Source of the DNA: Halobacteriales archaeon QH_10_65_19
Lineage (GTDB): Archaea; Halobacteriota; Halobacteria; Halobacteriales; Haloarculaceae
Direction: 5' to 3'
DNA length: 11,831 nucleotides
NCBI GenBank assembly: GCA_003022085.1
Contig: PXQK01000177.1
Location: 1-11,831 of the forward strand
Position 1 is the first letter of the stretch, and the number at the start of each line of letters is the position of its first letter. Under the pieces are notes generated by a model. That model did no database searches, had not been told where the DNA came from, and was given only the letters and a program-made list of their open reading frames with translations. This document shows positions 1 to 7,956 of this stretch, piece after piece. A program made the position numbers and the translations under genes.

Positions 1-764
1 AGTACTTCGCCGAGTCACGGCCGGACTACGCGGAGGCGATGGCGGCCGACACGGTGTTGCGATCGGCGCAGGCTCACGACGCCAAGTACTTTGGCATCCA
101 CACGACGTCCCGTGTGGCTGCTGAGGTCATCGAGCGCTACCGTGACGACGGCTCACTCGTCCGGGGCGAGACCTGCACGCACTATCTCCTCTACGACGCG
201 TCCGAGTTCGACCGGCGGGGGAATCTCGTCAAGATCGCGCCGCCGCTGCGCGAGGCCGACGACGTTGAGGCGATGTACGAACACCTCGACGAGGGGACCC
301 TCGACCTCATCTCGACGGACCACTGCTCGTACAAGCGCGAAAAAAAGGAGGTGGAGAACTGGTGGGATTCGACGTCGGGTGCGAACCAGCTCCAGACCTC
401 CGTTCCGGTGTTTTTCGACGAAGCAGTCAACCGCCGCGGCTACTCGCCGTCGTTCGTCGTCGAGAAGATGAGTACGGCGATCGCCGACACGTACGGGATG
501 CCGAACAAGGGGACGCTGGACCCCGGAACTGACGCCGACATCGTCGTCTTCGACCCCGAGGAGAGCTACGAGATCGATCCCGCAGACAACTTCTCGAAGG
601 CGGATTTCAGCATCTACGAGGGCAGGGAGGTCACCGGCCGTGTCGAGTGCACGTTCGTGCGCGGCGAACTCGTCTACGATACCGGGGAGATCCTGGTCGA
701 CGGCGGCTACGGTGATTTCGTCGCGCGCGAAGTGCCAAACTGGTCGAACAGATCCGACGACTGA
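1..764 (+). CDS. Dihydropyrimidinase/hydantoinase-type amidohydrolase, 5'-truncated by the window edge
   Basis: The reading frame is open from base 3, so only the C-terminal half (about 253 residues) is visible and the start lies outside. It begins with a conserved SRP-x3-E segment of D-hydantoinases. A metal-ligand His follows in GIHTTS (bases 99-101), then THYLLYD, KIAPPLR and the metal-ligand Asp in STDHCSY (bases 318-320). The end has the usual small beta-domain return, GTLDPGTDADIVVFDP, and a VRGELVYD strand. Family members hydrolyse cyclic amides such as dihydropyrimidines, hydantoins or allantoin in the cytoplasm with a binuclear metal centre. The carboxylated-lysine region is not in the window. 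The gene runs convergently into SDR-A with only 29 bases between stop codons. Family assignment is firm; the substrate is not. Allantoinase or another cyclic-amide hydrolase remains possible. Confidence 0.88.
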   Translation, partial: YFAESRPDYAEAMAADTVLRSAQAHDAKYFGIHTTSRVAAEVIERYRDDGSLVRGETCTHYLLYDASEFDRRGNLVKIAPPLREADDVEAMYEHLDEGTLDLISTDHCSYKREKKEVENWWDSTSGANQLQTSVPVFFDEAVNRRGYSPSFVVEKMSTAIADTYGMPNKGTLDPGTDADIVVFDPEESYEIDPADNFSKADFSIYEGREVTGRVECTFVRGELVYDTGEILVDGGYGDFVAREVPNWSNRSDD

Positions 765-793
765 CGCGGTTTACTCGGGACAGTGCCGGGCAG

Positions 794-1570
794 TCAGTCG
801 ACTAGCCAACCGCCTTCGGCCGCAACTTCGTGGCCGGTGACATACCGCGAGTCGTCGCTGGCCAGGAACACGGCGACCCGGCCGATGTCCTCGGGCACGC
901 CGTAGAAGTCGACGCACATCTGGTCGAGATACTCCTGTCGCTGTTCGGGGTCGTCCAGCACGTCGACCATCATCTCGGTGCGGACCGGGCCCGGCATAAT
1001 GCCGTTCACGGTGACACCGTCGCCGCCGAGTTCGGCTGCGAGTGACCTCGTGAGGTGCGAGATGCCGGCCTTCGAGACACAGTAGGCGGTGTTGGTTCCG
1101 CTTGCGCGCTTGGACCCCTGGGAGGAGATATTGATGATCCGCCCCTGATCGGAGTCGACGAGGTAAGGGATGGCGTGTTTCGAACAGAGGAACGCGCCCG
1201 TGAGGTTGACCGCGAGCACTTCGTTCCAGAACGCCAGTTCGGTGTCACGGGCCCGCCCTCGCCCCGCGATGCCGGCGTTGTTCACCAGGATGTCGATGCC
1301 ACCGAACTCCCCGGCGGTCGCGTCCATAACCGCGGAGACGTCGTCCTCGTCGGTCACGTCCGTCTCGACGTACTCGGCTCCCTGACCCATCTCCTCGACC
1401 ACTTCGACTGTCGTGCCCCGTTTTTTCTCCTCGGGGAGTGTCGGCTCTTCGTCGATGTCGGCGACGACGATGTCCGCGCCCTCGCGGGCGAGTTCGAGTG
1501 CGATTCCCCGACCGATGCCTGCGGCACTGCCGGTCACAACGGCAGTCCTGTCTGTCAGGTCGATTCCCAT
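794..1570 (-). CDS. NAD-type short-chain dehydrogenase/reductase (SDR-A)
   Basis: A 258-residue classical SDR. Visible motifs are the nucleotide loop TGSAAGIG (residues 13-20), Asp38 at the end of beta-2 in VVADID, which favours NAD(H) over NADP(H), NNAG (97-100), a catalytic-type Asn122, Ser150, Tyr163 and Lys167 (YCVSK). The C-terminus has the usual FLASD...YVTG...GGW block. A charged insert of about ten residues follows beta-2 (EEPTLPEEKKRG) and is shared in kind with SDR-B. The reaction is expected to be reversible oxidation of a secondary alcohol or sugar hydroxyl in the cytoplasm; the substrate is unknown. The ATG at 1570 is chosen because it places residues correctly before the TG motif and has a TATA-like box about 27 bases upstream. 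It is head to head with M32-A, 62 bases apart. Confidence 0.93.
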   Translation of the reverse strand: MGIDLTDRTAVVTGSAAGIGRGIALELAREGADIVVADIDEEPTLPEEKKRGTTVEVVEEMGQGAEYVETDVTDEDDVSAVMDATAGEFGGIDILVNNAGIAGRGRARDTELAFWNEVLAVNLTGAFLCSKHAIPYLVDSDQGRIINISSQGSKRASGTNTAYCVSKAGISHLTRSLAAELGGDGVTVNGIMPGPVRTEMMVDVLDDPEQRQEYLDQMCVDFYGVPEDIGRVAVFLASDDSRYVTGHEVAAEGGWLVD

Positions 1571-1592
1571 GGGCTCCAGTGTGCGTGGTCCG

Positions 1593-1600
1593 AAAATAAA
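1593..1600 (-). promoter_or_regulatory. TATA-like box for SDR-A
   Basis: On the - strand the sequence reads TTTATTTT, 23-30 bases before the ATG at 1570. This is the spacing expected for TBP binding on a leaderless haloarchaeal transcript. It lies beside the box for M32-A, so the two promoters are packed into 62 bases. Confidence 0.6.
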
Positions 1601-1602
1601 GG

Positions 1603-1610
1603 TTCATATC
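1603..1610 (+). promoter_or_regulatory. TATA-like box for M32-A
   Basis: TTCATATC lies 23-30 bases before the ATG at 1633, fitting a leaderless start there rather than at the internal ATG at 1660 (residue 10). It is two bases from the opposing SDR-A box, so a regulator bound here could affect both genes. Confidence 0.55.
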
Positions 1611-1632
1611 TAGCCGGCGAGTAGCCGGGCAC

Positions 1633-3171
1633 ATGTCTGCCGATACGTCCGGGTCAACCATGTCACCCGGAGACGCGTACGACGTCGTGCTCGAAAAGAG
1701 CCAGCGGATACTCGACCTGGAGAAAGTCGACTTCCTGGCCAGGTGGGACTCGGACGTGATGATGCCCGACGCCGGAGCCCCGGCGCGGGCGTCCCAGCGC
1801 TCCTCGGTCGCGGCGGCACAGCACCGGTACAGGACCGACGACGACCTCGGACGGGCGCTCGACGTGCTCGAAGACGCCGACCTCACGGAGGACCAGGCGG
1901 CAATCGTCCGTGAAGTCCAACGGGAGTACGACATCGAAACGAGCGTCCCCGGAGAGGTGAACAGCCGGATCTCCACGGTGACGTCGAGCGCACACGAGGA
2001 CTGGAAGCGGGCCAAGGAGGCCGACGACTGGTCGGAGTTCGCCCCGAGTATGGCCGAGGTTGTGGACGCCTGGCGGAACTGGGCCGAGCACGTCGAGCCC
2101 GACGGTGACCCCTTCGAGACGCTCTGGACCAAGCGCTCTGGCTACCACGCACAGCGGTACATCGACCTGGAGACCGTCGACCGCATCTTCGACGAGCTGC
2201 GCGACGCACTCGTCCCCCTGATCGACGCGGTGCAGGCCAGCGACGCGGAGCTCGCGACCGACGCGTTCACCGCTCACGGCCCCTACGACACCGACGCACA
2301 GCGCGACCTCTGCGAGGAGACACTCGACCTCCTCGGGCTCGACTGGGACCGGGCGCGCCTCGATACCGCTCCGCATCCGTTCTCGTACGGGACCCAGTAC
2401 GACGTCCGCATCACGACCCGCTTCTCGGAGAAGACGCCGATGACCGCTCTACAGGGCGTGGTTCACGAGTTCGGCCACACGGCCTACACCCACGGACTGC
2501 CACAGGACCACTACGGTGACCCGATCGGCGAACCCCGGGGACTGGGTGTCCACGAGTCCCAGTCCCGGTTCTTCGAGAACCACGTCGCGCGCTCGGAGCC
2601 GTTCTGGGAGCTGTACATGCCGACGCTCCAGGAGTACTTCCCCCAGCTTTCGGGAGTCAGGCCGAGGGAGGCCTACGAGGCGGTCAATCAGGTCTTCGAG
2701 GACAACCGTATCCGGGTCGAAGCGGACGAGCTGACCTACCACATGCACATCATCCTCCGGACCGAGATCGAGCGGGCGCTGGTCGCCGAGGAGGTCGACG
2801 TCGGGGCAGTGCCGGGCCTCTGGGCGGACAAGATGGAGGAGTACCTCGGGGTTCGGCCGGAGTCGGACGCCAACGGCCCGCTCCAGGACCCACACTGGGC
2901 CGGCCAGATCCCCGCGTTCATTACCTACACCATTGGAAGCGTGCTCGCGGCCCAGCTGGACGCGGCGATGCGCGAGGACCTGGCCGTCGACAAACTCGTC
3001 CGCAACGGGGAGTTCGACCCGATCCACGACTGGCTCGAACGGCGCGTTCACCGACACGGACAGCGGTACCGCACCGACGAACTCGTCGAGCGTGCGACCG
3101 GCGAACCGCTCACCGCAGAGTACTTTGTCGAGTACGCCCGCGAGAAGTACGGCGAACTGTACGGTCTCTAA
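1633..3171 (+). CDS. M32-family zinc carboxypeptidase homologue (M32-A)
   Basis: 512 residues, a normal length for peptidase family M32 (thermostable carboxypeptidase 1 type). All family blocks are present in order: HPF (248-250), DVRITTR (257-263), the zinc-binding HEFGH (278-282), HESQSR with the third ligand Glu308 (307-312), the RVEADELTY block (361-369) and QDPHW (418-422). Known members remove C-terminal residues from peptides with a broad specificity, using one divalent metal; they are cytoplasmic and largely helical, and no signal peptide is seen here. The ATG at 1633 fits the TATA-like box. The gene is divergent from SDR-A and convergent with the aldo/keto reductase (40 bases). A paralogue, M32-B, occurs at 8034-9566 with the same SDR partner. 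In this hydrolase-rich setting it may act on an amide or amino-acid conjugate rather than general peptides, which is inference. Confidence 0.95.
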   Translation: MSADTSGSTMSPGDAYDVVLEKSQRILDLEKVDFLARWDSDVMMPDAGAPARASQRSSVAAAQHRYRTDDDLGRALDVLEDADLTEDQAAIVREVQREYDIETSVPGEVNSRISTVTSSAHEDWKRAKEADDWSEFAPSMAEVVDAWRNWAEHVEPDGDPFETLWTKRSGYHAQRYIDLETVDRIFDELRDALVPLIDAVQASDAELATDAFTAHGPYDTDAQRDLCEETLDLLGLDWDRARLDTAPHPFSYGTQYDVRITTRFSEKTPMTALQGVVHEFGHTAYTHGLPQDHYGDPIGEPRGLGVHESQSRFFENHVARSEPFWELYMPTLQEYFPQLSGVRPREAYEAVNQVFEDNRIRVEADELTYHMHIILRTEIERALVAEEVDVGAVPGLWADKMEEYLGVRPESDANGPLQDPHWAGQIPAFITYTIGSVLAAQLDAAMREDLAVDKLVRNGEFDPIHDWLERRVHRHGQRYRTDELVERATGEPLTAEYFVEYAREKYGELYGL

Positions 3172-3211
3172 GGCGGAGTCACAACGTTCCGCACGCGACG
3201 GACCGTTCCGG

Positions 3212-4195
3212 TCAGAACGGTTCGGGGGCGGCCGCGTCCAGCCGGTCGAACGCGCCGGCCGGGAGGTCGAGTGCTGCCGCGTCGAGATTCTCCACAAGCT
3301 GGTCGACGGTCCGCGGCCCGACAACGGGTGCGGTCACGGCCGGGTGAGCGAGCAGCCACGCGAGTGCGACCTGGACGGGCGAGGTGTCGTGCTCCGCTGC
3401 GACGTCCCGGACGGCCTCGAGGACGTCGAAGTTCCCGTCCGTGAGGTAGGTCTCCCGGAACCGTTCCTCGCGGGCGCCACGCGACCCGTCGGGCGGTGAC
3501 TCGTTGCGCTCGTACTTCCCGGTCAGGAACCCGCCTGCCAGCGGCGAGAACGGCATCAACCCCAGGTCGTACGCCTCGACCATCGGCAGGAACTCGGGCT
3601 CGACCTGACGGTCGACGAGGTTGAACACGATCTGGGTGTTGGTGAACGGCTCGTACCCCTCCCGCCGTGCGATCTCGTTGGCCCGGGCAACCTGCCAGGC
3701 GTTCGGATCCCGGTTCGACGCGCCGATGTAGTGGACGCGGCCGTCCTCGACGAACCCGTTCAGCGTCCGCATAAACTCCCGCGCGGGAGTCGCGTCGTCC
3801 CACCGGTGGATGTACAGGAGGTCGACGTACTCGGTTCCGAGCCGGTCGAGGATGTTGTTGAGCTGGGTCCGGAGGTGTTTCCGGTTGAGCCCGCCAGCGT
3901 TCGGATCACCCTCTCGTGTCGGCCAGTAGATCTTCGACGCGACGACGAACCCGTCACGGTTCCGGTCTGCGAGCCAGTCTCCCACGTAGCGCTCCGCACG
4001 GCCGCCGCCGTACACGTCCGCCAGGTCGATGAAGTTCCCGCCGGCATCGGCGTACCTGTCGAGCAGCTCGTGGGCCCGGTCGCGGGGAATCTCTTCCTCG
4101 CCGTCGGACCGCTCGTTTCCGAACCGCGCGGTACCGAGTGCGAGTTCGCTGACCTGCAGGCCTGTCTTCCCGAGTCTGACGGTGTCGAGTCCCAT
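3212..4195 (-). CDS. Aldo/keto reductase
   Basis: 327 residues from the ATG at 4195, typical of the AKR superfamily of (beta/alpha)8 NAD(P)H-dependent oxidoreductases. The catalytic tetrad is visible: Asp57 and Tyr62 in FIDLADVYGGG, Lys88 in VASKIYW and His130 in LLYIHRWDD. GASNRD and VVGPRTVDQL form the usual late barrel and cofactor-phosphate region. It most resembles the bacterial/archaeal general-stress type (YajO/Gsp69-like) acting on aldehydes or ketones; substrate unknown. A GTG nine bases upstream is in frame, but the ATG gives the canonical beginning (MGLDTVRLGKTGLQVS) and sits 23-29 bases after a TATA-like box. It is convergent with M32-A. Its promoter directly abuts the truncated phosphotriesterase remnant, so it may have come to rest beside a broken gene. 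Confidence 0.93.
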   Translation of the reverse strand: MGLDTVRLGKTGLQVSELALGTARFGNERSDGEEEIPRDRAHELLDRYADAGGNFIDLADVYGGGRAERYVGDWLADRNRDGFVVASKIYWPTREGDPNAGGLNRKHLRTQLNNILDRLGTEYVDLLYIHRWDDATPAREFMRTLNGFVEDGRVHYIGASNRDPNAWQVARANEIARREGYEPFTNTQIVFNLVDRQVEPEFLPMVEAYDLGLMPFSPLAGGFLTGKYERNESPPDGSRGAREERFRETYLTDGNFDVLEAVRDVAAEHDTSPVQVALAWLLAHPAVTAPVVGPRTVDQLVENLDAAALDLPAGAFDRLDAAAPEPF

Positions 4196-4217
4196 GCGCG
4201 GCACCTCTCGCGCCCGG

Positions 4218-4224
4218 ATAAAAA
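4218..4224 (-). promoter_or_regulatory. TATA-like box for the aldo/keto reductase
   Basis: On the - strand the sequence is TTTTTAT, 23-29 bases before the ATG at 4195. The fit supports the ATG over the GTG at 4204. The TAA that closes the phosphotriesterase frame upstream (4219-4221) lies inside this same A/T tract. Confidence 0.55.
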
Positions 4225-4629
4225 CTCCGTCGATGGCCGCAGTTCGACCAGCCGGACTCGGCCTACGAGCGGAAACTCGCTCGCGAACCGATTTCGCTGG
4301 ACAACCTCTGGTACGTCCGCAGAAACCCCTCCCAGCACCGGGAGAACCTCCGACTTGAGTCGATGGACGATGCAGTTGCGGAGGTCATGCACTTTCACCG
4401 GGCAGAGTACGTCGCCGAACTCGTCGAGGACGGATACACCGACCGTCTGTTGCTCTCCCAGGACATCTTCCTGAAGCACCTCCGCCGGACGTACGGGGGT
4501 CACGGCTACGCCCACATCCTCACGAACGTCCTGCCGATGCTCGGTGGCGCGGGCGTCCCCGACGACGCTGTCGAGCAGATACTCACTACCAACCCACAGC
4601 GGATGTTGACGTTCGCACAGCCGGAGTAA
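4222..4629 (+). pseudogene. Phosphotriesterase-family hydrolase, C-terminal remnant
   Basis: The open frame from 4222 to the TAA at 4627-4629 encodes about 135 residues that resemble only the end of phosphotriesterase-family (PTE/PHP) metallohydrolases, normally about 320-360 residues. The metal-ligand Asp sits in RLLLSQD, followed by YGGHGYAHILTNVLPML and a terminal helix ending NPQRMLTF, all characteristic. The upstream part (SLDNLWYVRRNPS) also looks like family sequence, but the frame is closed by TAA at 4219-4221 and there is no ATG before 4363. The N-terminal HxH and carboxylated-lysine regions of the barrel are absent, so a translated product would be inactive. It is best read as a 5'-deleted pseudogene. 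A short expressed protein of 88 residues from 4363 cannot be excluded but seems unlikely. Confidence 0.75.
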
Positions 4630-4661
4630 TAGTGATTGTTGCGATTATTTTCAATCACTAT
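4629..4661. terminator. Perfect 10-bp inverted repeat, candidate bidirectional terminator
   Basis: ATAGTGATTG (4629-4638) and CAATCACTAT (4652-4661) pair perfectly around a 13-base AT-rich loop that includes a run of four T. It lies between the convergent ends of the phosphotriesterase remnant and the creatininase-family gene, and is AT-rich against a GC-rich background. A transcription terminator is the simplest reading; an operator or the relic of an element end are alternatives. Confidence 0.45.
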
Positions 4662-4682
4662 GAGAGAACACCGGGTCGGGTC

Positions 4683-5486
4683 TCACCGCGTGTTCTGCTC
4701 GTAAATCTCCGCAAGCAGGAGCGACATCTCGTCGAGGAGGTTCTCGAAGATGGCCTCACCTTTCTCGGCGCTGGCGAACTCGGGAGCGCCGACGGCGCCG
4801 TTCTCCGAGTACTCCTCTTCGAGCCTGTGGACCGAGAGCGGGCCACCCTCGTACATGTCGTCGTACGCGTGAGTGTAGGGTTCGTCGAGATGCGTGCCCT
4901 CGACGAGGTCCTCCCGGACCAGATCCGGACGCAGGTGCAGCATGAGCGAGGTCTCCAGTTCGCCGGCGTGGTTCATCCCGCCGGGCTCCGAGTCGCGTAT
5001 GTCGTCGATGAACTCCGCGGCCAGTCCGAAGTAGGTCATCGCCAGCACCGCCACGTCGGGGTGGTCGAGCCCGATCGCCTTGCTTGCGCCGCCGATGGCG
5101 TTGTGGTTGCCGCCGTGGCCGTTCAGGAACAGCAGGGCGTCGAACCCGGAGTCGAGTGCCGAATCCGCCAGCTCCTCGTAGAACTCCACGAGCATGCTGA
5201 ACGTGACGTCGATGCGCCCCGGGAACCCGACGTGGTACGGGGAGTTGCCTGCCCACACCGCCGGGCCGACGAGAACGGGGATCTCGTCTATCACACGCTG
5301 TGTGCCCTCGTGGGCAAGAGCGTCCGCACAGATTGTGTCAGTCGAGACTGGCAGGTGTGGTCCGTGCTGTTCGATACTCCCGACCGGCAGGACGAGGATC
5401 GAGCCCTCCTGTTCGGCAACCGCTTCGATCTCGGCAAACGTTTTCCCCGCCCACGCGGTCGGCTGACTCCCGAAGCACTTGTACAT
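4683..5486 (-). CDS. Creatininase-family amidohydrolase
   Basis: 267 residues with the creatininase/creatinine amidohydrolase family signatures: GSIEQHGPHLP (36-46, with metal-type Glu39 and His41), Asp50 in STD, NGHGGN (122-127, His124) and HAGELETS (173-180, Glu176). Members are cytoplasmic binuclear-metal enzymes that cleave cyclic amides or related C-N bonds; besides creatininase the family includes mycofactocin-maturation peptidase MftE and the formamide hydrolase ArfB. True creatininase has, from memory, NGHYEN with a metal-binding Glu, which is replaced here by NGHGGN, so creatinine should not be assumed as substrate. The ATG at 5486 is supported by a TATA-like box 24-29 bases upstream. 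The gene is head to head with the amidase, 111 bases apart, suggesting shared control and a joint role in amide breakdown. Confidence 0.92.
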   Translation of the reverse strand: MYKCFGSQPTAWAGKTFAEIEAVAEQEGSILVLPVGSIEQHGPHLPVSTDTICADALAHEGTQRVIDEIPVLVGPAVWAGNSPYHVGFPGRIDVTFSMLVEFYEELADSALDSGFDALLFLNGHGGNHNAIGGASKAIGLDHPDVAVLAMTYFGLAAEFIDDIRDSEPGGMNHAGELETSLMLHLRPDLVREDLVEGTHLDEPYTHAYDDMYEGGPLSVHRLEEEYSENGAVGAPEFASAEKGEAIFENLLDEMSLLLAEIYEQNTR

Positions 5487-5509
5487 ACACCGTCTGACGA
5501 GTGATCCAG

Positions 5510-5515
5510 TATTAA
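5510..5515 (-). promoter_or_regulatory. TATA-like box for the creatininase-family gene
   Basis: On the - strand the sequence is TTAATA, 24-29 bases before the ATG at 5486, consistent with a leaderless transcript. It faces away from the amidase promoter within the same 111-base intergenic stretch. Confidence 0.5.
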
Positions 5516-5565
5516 GCCTGTTCCCGCTCGACGCGGGACGCCACTCCGCACCCGCACGTGGGAGC

Positions 5566-5572
5566 TATTTAT
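5566..5572 (+). promoter_or_regulatory. TATA-like box for the amidase
   Basis: TATTTAT ends 26 bases before the ATG at 5598. It overlaps the earlier in-frame ATG at 5571, so a transcript from this promoter could not include that ATG. This decides the start in favour of 5598. Confidence 0.55.
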
Positions 5573-5597
5573 GTGCTGTGCGGACAGACCTGCTACC

Positions 5598-7046
5598 ATG
5601 GCAGAATCCGTAACCGCCGCCCCGGCAGTGGCACTGGCCGAGCGGGTGCGCTCGGGCGAACTCTCGCCGGTCGAAGTCGTCGAGGCGTATATACAGCGTA
5701 TCAGGAACCGCAACGACTCCCTCGGCGCGTACACAACGGTTCTCGAAGAGCGAGCCCGGTCGACCGCCACCGAACAGGCCGAGCGCGTCGCTGACGGGGC
5801 GGACCTGGGGCCACTCGCCGGGGTACCAGTCGGCGTCAAGGACATCGTCGACGTCGAGGGTGTTCCCACCACAAACGGGACCTCGCTGTTAGCCGACAAC
5901 CACGCAGAGGCAGACGACCCCGCTGTGGCCAGGTTCCGGGCGAACGGCGCGGTCGTTCTCGGGAAGACGAACACGCCGCCGTTCGCCCGGAGTGCAGTGA
6001 CAGAGAGCGACCTGGCCGGATACTGCTCGACCCCGTTCGGGACGGGGTACAACGCCGGGGGTTCGTCCGGCGGCTCCGCCGCTGCGGTCGCGGCTGGACT
6101 GGCCGCAGTCGGGTACGGGACCGACGGAGGGGGGTCGATCCGTATCCCGGCCTCGCTGTGTGGTGTCGTCGGGTTGAAACCTACTTTCGGGTTGATTCCG
6201 TGGGTTCGGCGCCCGGACGCGTTCGCTCACGCCCGTGGCAACCACGCTGGACCGATAACCCGAACCGTTCCCGACGCTGCGCTCGCGCTCGACGTTGCAT
6301 CCGGTCCGGACCACGGCGACCCGTTCTCACAGCCCGAACGGGACGAAAGCTATCTGGCGGCGACAGAGGAAGACCCACAGGGTCTCGATATCGCCTACAC
6401 GCCGGATCTCGGGGTGTTTCCGGTGGCCGATGCCGTCAGAGAGACCGTCGGGGACGCCGTCTCGACGCTCGCCGACGCGACGTCCTCGACGCTTCACCGC
6501 ATTGACGTCGATTTCGGACTCACGCTGGCAGAACTGGTCGCCCCCAAGTACGACAACTGGGGTCCGGTGCACACCGCCGTGCTGGCCGAACGTGTCGACG
6601 ACGAACACGGAATCGACCTCACGGAACACCCGGAGGTGGTCGGCGAGTCGTTCGTGGACGCTGCGGAGGAGGGCTACGGGATCGACGCGGTTTCCTACAG
6701 GCAGGTCAACGACGTACATACACGGATATACGACGCCCTCCAGGACGTCTTCGACGGGTACGATCTGCTGGTCACGCCGACGCTCTCGGTGTCACGCGTC
6801 GAAAACGGTACTGTCGGCCCCGACACCATCGACGGCGAAGCGGTCGACCCGTCCACCGACTGGTTTCTCACCTTCCCGTTCAACTTCGGGGGCCCGCCGG
6901 CACTCTCCGTGCCCGCTGGAACGGTCGACGGGTTCCCGGTTGGACTGCAGATCGCCGGCCAGCGGTTCGCCGACAGCCTGGTTCTCGCGGCAGGGGCCGC
7001 TCTCGGACGTGCCCGACCGTGGCACCACCTGTACGACGGGCTCTGA
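5598..7046 (+). CDS. Amidase-signature family amidase
   Basis: 482 residues, full length for the amidase-signature family. The Ser-cisSer-Lys triad is recognisable: Lys81 in VGVKDIVDVEG, cis-Ser156 in the glycine/serine-rich GGSSGGS loop, and nucleophile Ser180 in GGGSIRIPAS, 24 residues later as usual. GLKPTFG follows, and the C-terminus has the PALSVPAG/GLQIAG strands. These enzymes hydrolyse linear amides to acid plus ammonia in the cytoplasm. The gatA role is not suggested, since no gatB or gatC is adjacent and the C-terminal part is of the stand-alone amidase type. The ATG at 5598 is preferred to 5571, which lies inside the TATA-like box. It pairs divergently with the creatininase-family gene and converges on SDR-B. 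Substrate unknown. Confidence 0.94.
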   Translation: MAESVTAAPAVALAERVRSGELSPVEVVEAYIQRIRNRNDSLGAYTTVLEERARSTATEQAERVADGADLGPLAGVPVGVKDIVDVEGVPTTNGTSLLADNHAEADDPAVARFRANGAVVLGKTNTPPFARSAVTESDLAGYCSTPFGTGYNAGGSSGGSAAAVAAGLAAVGYGTDGGGSIRIPASLCGVVGLKPTFGLIPWVRRPDAFAHARGNHAGPITRTVPDAALALDVASGPDHGDPFSQPERDESYLAATEEDPQGLDIAYTPDLGVFPVADAVRETVGDAVSTLADATSSTLHRIDVDFGLTLAELVAPKYDNWGPVHTAVLAERVDDEHGIDLTEHPEVVGESFVDAAEEGYGIDAVSYRQVNDVHTRIYDALQDVFDGYDLLVTPTLSVSRVENGTVGPDTIDGEAVDPSTDWFLTFPFNFGGPPALSVPAGTVDGFPVGLQIAGQRFADSLVLAAGAALGRARPWHHLYDGL

Positions 7047-7114
7047 ACCGCCATATCTTCCGGGACCGTCCCGAACGGATTCGCAACTATCCGCATCGGC
7101 CCGCGCCGGGACAG

Positions 7115-7166
7115 CGGTGACCGCGCCGGAGCGCTCGGGGCCGGCCCGGGGCGCAGTCGGTCACCG
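7115..7166. terminator. GC-rich inverted repeat between convergent amidase and SDR-B, possible terminator
   Basis: CGGTGACCG (7115-7123) and CGGTCACCG (7158-7166) are perfect inverted copies around a 34-base GC-rich interior that can itself pair in part. The right arm overlaps the SDR-B stop codon. In such GC-rich DNA some self-complementarity arises by chance, and no T-run follows, so this is weakly supported. Confidence 0.25.
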
Positions 7167-7934
7167 GCTCGCCAGCCATCCGCCGTCGATCGGGATAGCC
7201 GTTCCAGTGATGTACCGGGCCGCGTCCGAGGCCAGGAACCGGGCCAGCTGGCCGACGTCTGCCGGGTCGCCGAAGTAGGGTAACAGGACGTGCTCGTCGT
7301 ACACCTCCCGTCGCTCGGGGTCGTCGAACGTGTCCTGTGACATACTGGTGTAGATCGGTCCCGGACAGAGCGCGTTGACGGTCGTCCCGTCGGGTCCGAG
7401 GTCGACGGCCAGCTGACGGGTCAGGGCGACGACCCCTCCTTTCGTCGCGCAGTATCCCGCCCCCCGTGGCGTCCCCTCGAGCGCGGCTGTCGAAGCGAGG
7501 TTGATGATACGGCCTGCGTCACTCCCGGTCAGGTGGGGTGTCGCGTGCTTTGTCGTCAGGTACACGCTCGTGAGGTTGACGTCGACAATCTCCACCCAGT
7601 CCCCGCGATCGAGGTCGGTCACGGTGCCCGGAACAGAGATGCCAGCGTTGTTGACGAGGATGTCGAGACTGCCGTACCCGTCGACAGCGTCCGCCACGGC
7701 CGACTCGACAGCCGATTCGTCCCCGACGTCACACTCGCTGAACAGCGCGTTCCCGCCGAGGCGTTCGATGACGTCGGTGGTCTCGCCGCGCCCGCGTTCC
7801 TCGTCGAGTTTCGGCTCCGTGCGGATGTCTGCGACGACGACGCTCGCTCCGCCACGAGCGAGTTCGATCGCGATGCCGCGACCGATCCCTGCCGCTCCAC
7901 CGGTGACGAGTGCAGTTTTGTCTGTGAGGTCCAT
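7161..7934 (-). CDS. NAD-type short-chain dehydrogenase/reductase (SDR-B), paralogue of SDR-A
   Basis: 257 residues from the ATG at 7934. Motifs are TGGAAGIG (11-18), Asp36 after beta-2 in VVVADI, favouring NAD(H), NNAG (95-98), Asn120, Ser148, Tyr161 and Lys165 (YCATK), and a FLASD...YITG...DGGW end. The charged post-beta-2 insert (RTEPKLDEERGRGETT) matches that of SDR-A in position and character, and the two proteins align along their length without large gaps. The frame extends upstream to 8003, but that extension runs through the promoter and is not SDR-like. It is divergent from M32-B (99 bases between starts), repeating the arrangement of SDR-A with M32-A. A cytoplasmic alcohol or sugar dehydrogenase is expected; the partner-gene duplication implies a related but perhaps different substrate. 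Confidence 0.92.
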   Translation of the reverse strand: MDLTDKTALVTGGAAGIGRGIAIELARGGASVVVADIRTEPKLDEERGRGETTDVIERLGGNALFSECDVGDESAVESAVADAVDGYGSLDILVNNAGISVPGTVTDLDRGDWVEIVDVNLTSVYLTTKHATPHLTGSDAGRIINLASTAALEGTPRGAGYCATKGGVVALTRQLAVDLGPDGTTVNALCPGPIYTSMSQDTFDDPERREVYDEHVLLPYFGDPADVGQLARFLASDAARYITGTAIPIDGGWLASR

Positions 7935-7956
7935 ACACGGAGTCCAACGGCAGCAC

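Noticed and set aside
4642..4651. GATTATTTTC shared with the inverse strand of the TIR element at 11807-11816
   Set aside because: Only ten AT-rich bases match and the flanks do not align, so common origin with the element is not supported.
5571..5597. Longer amidase start at 5571
   Set aside because: The ATG overlaps the TATA-like box and the extra residues (MCCADRPAT) are not amidase-like.
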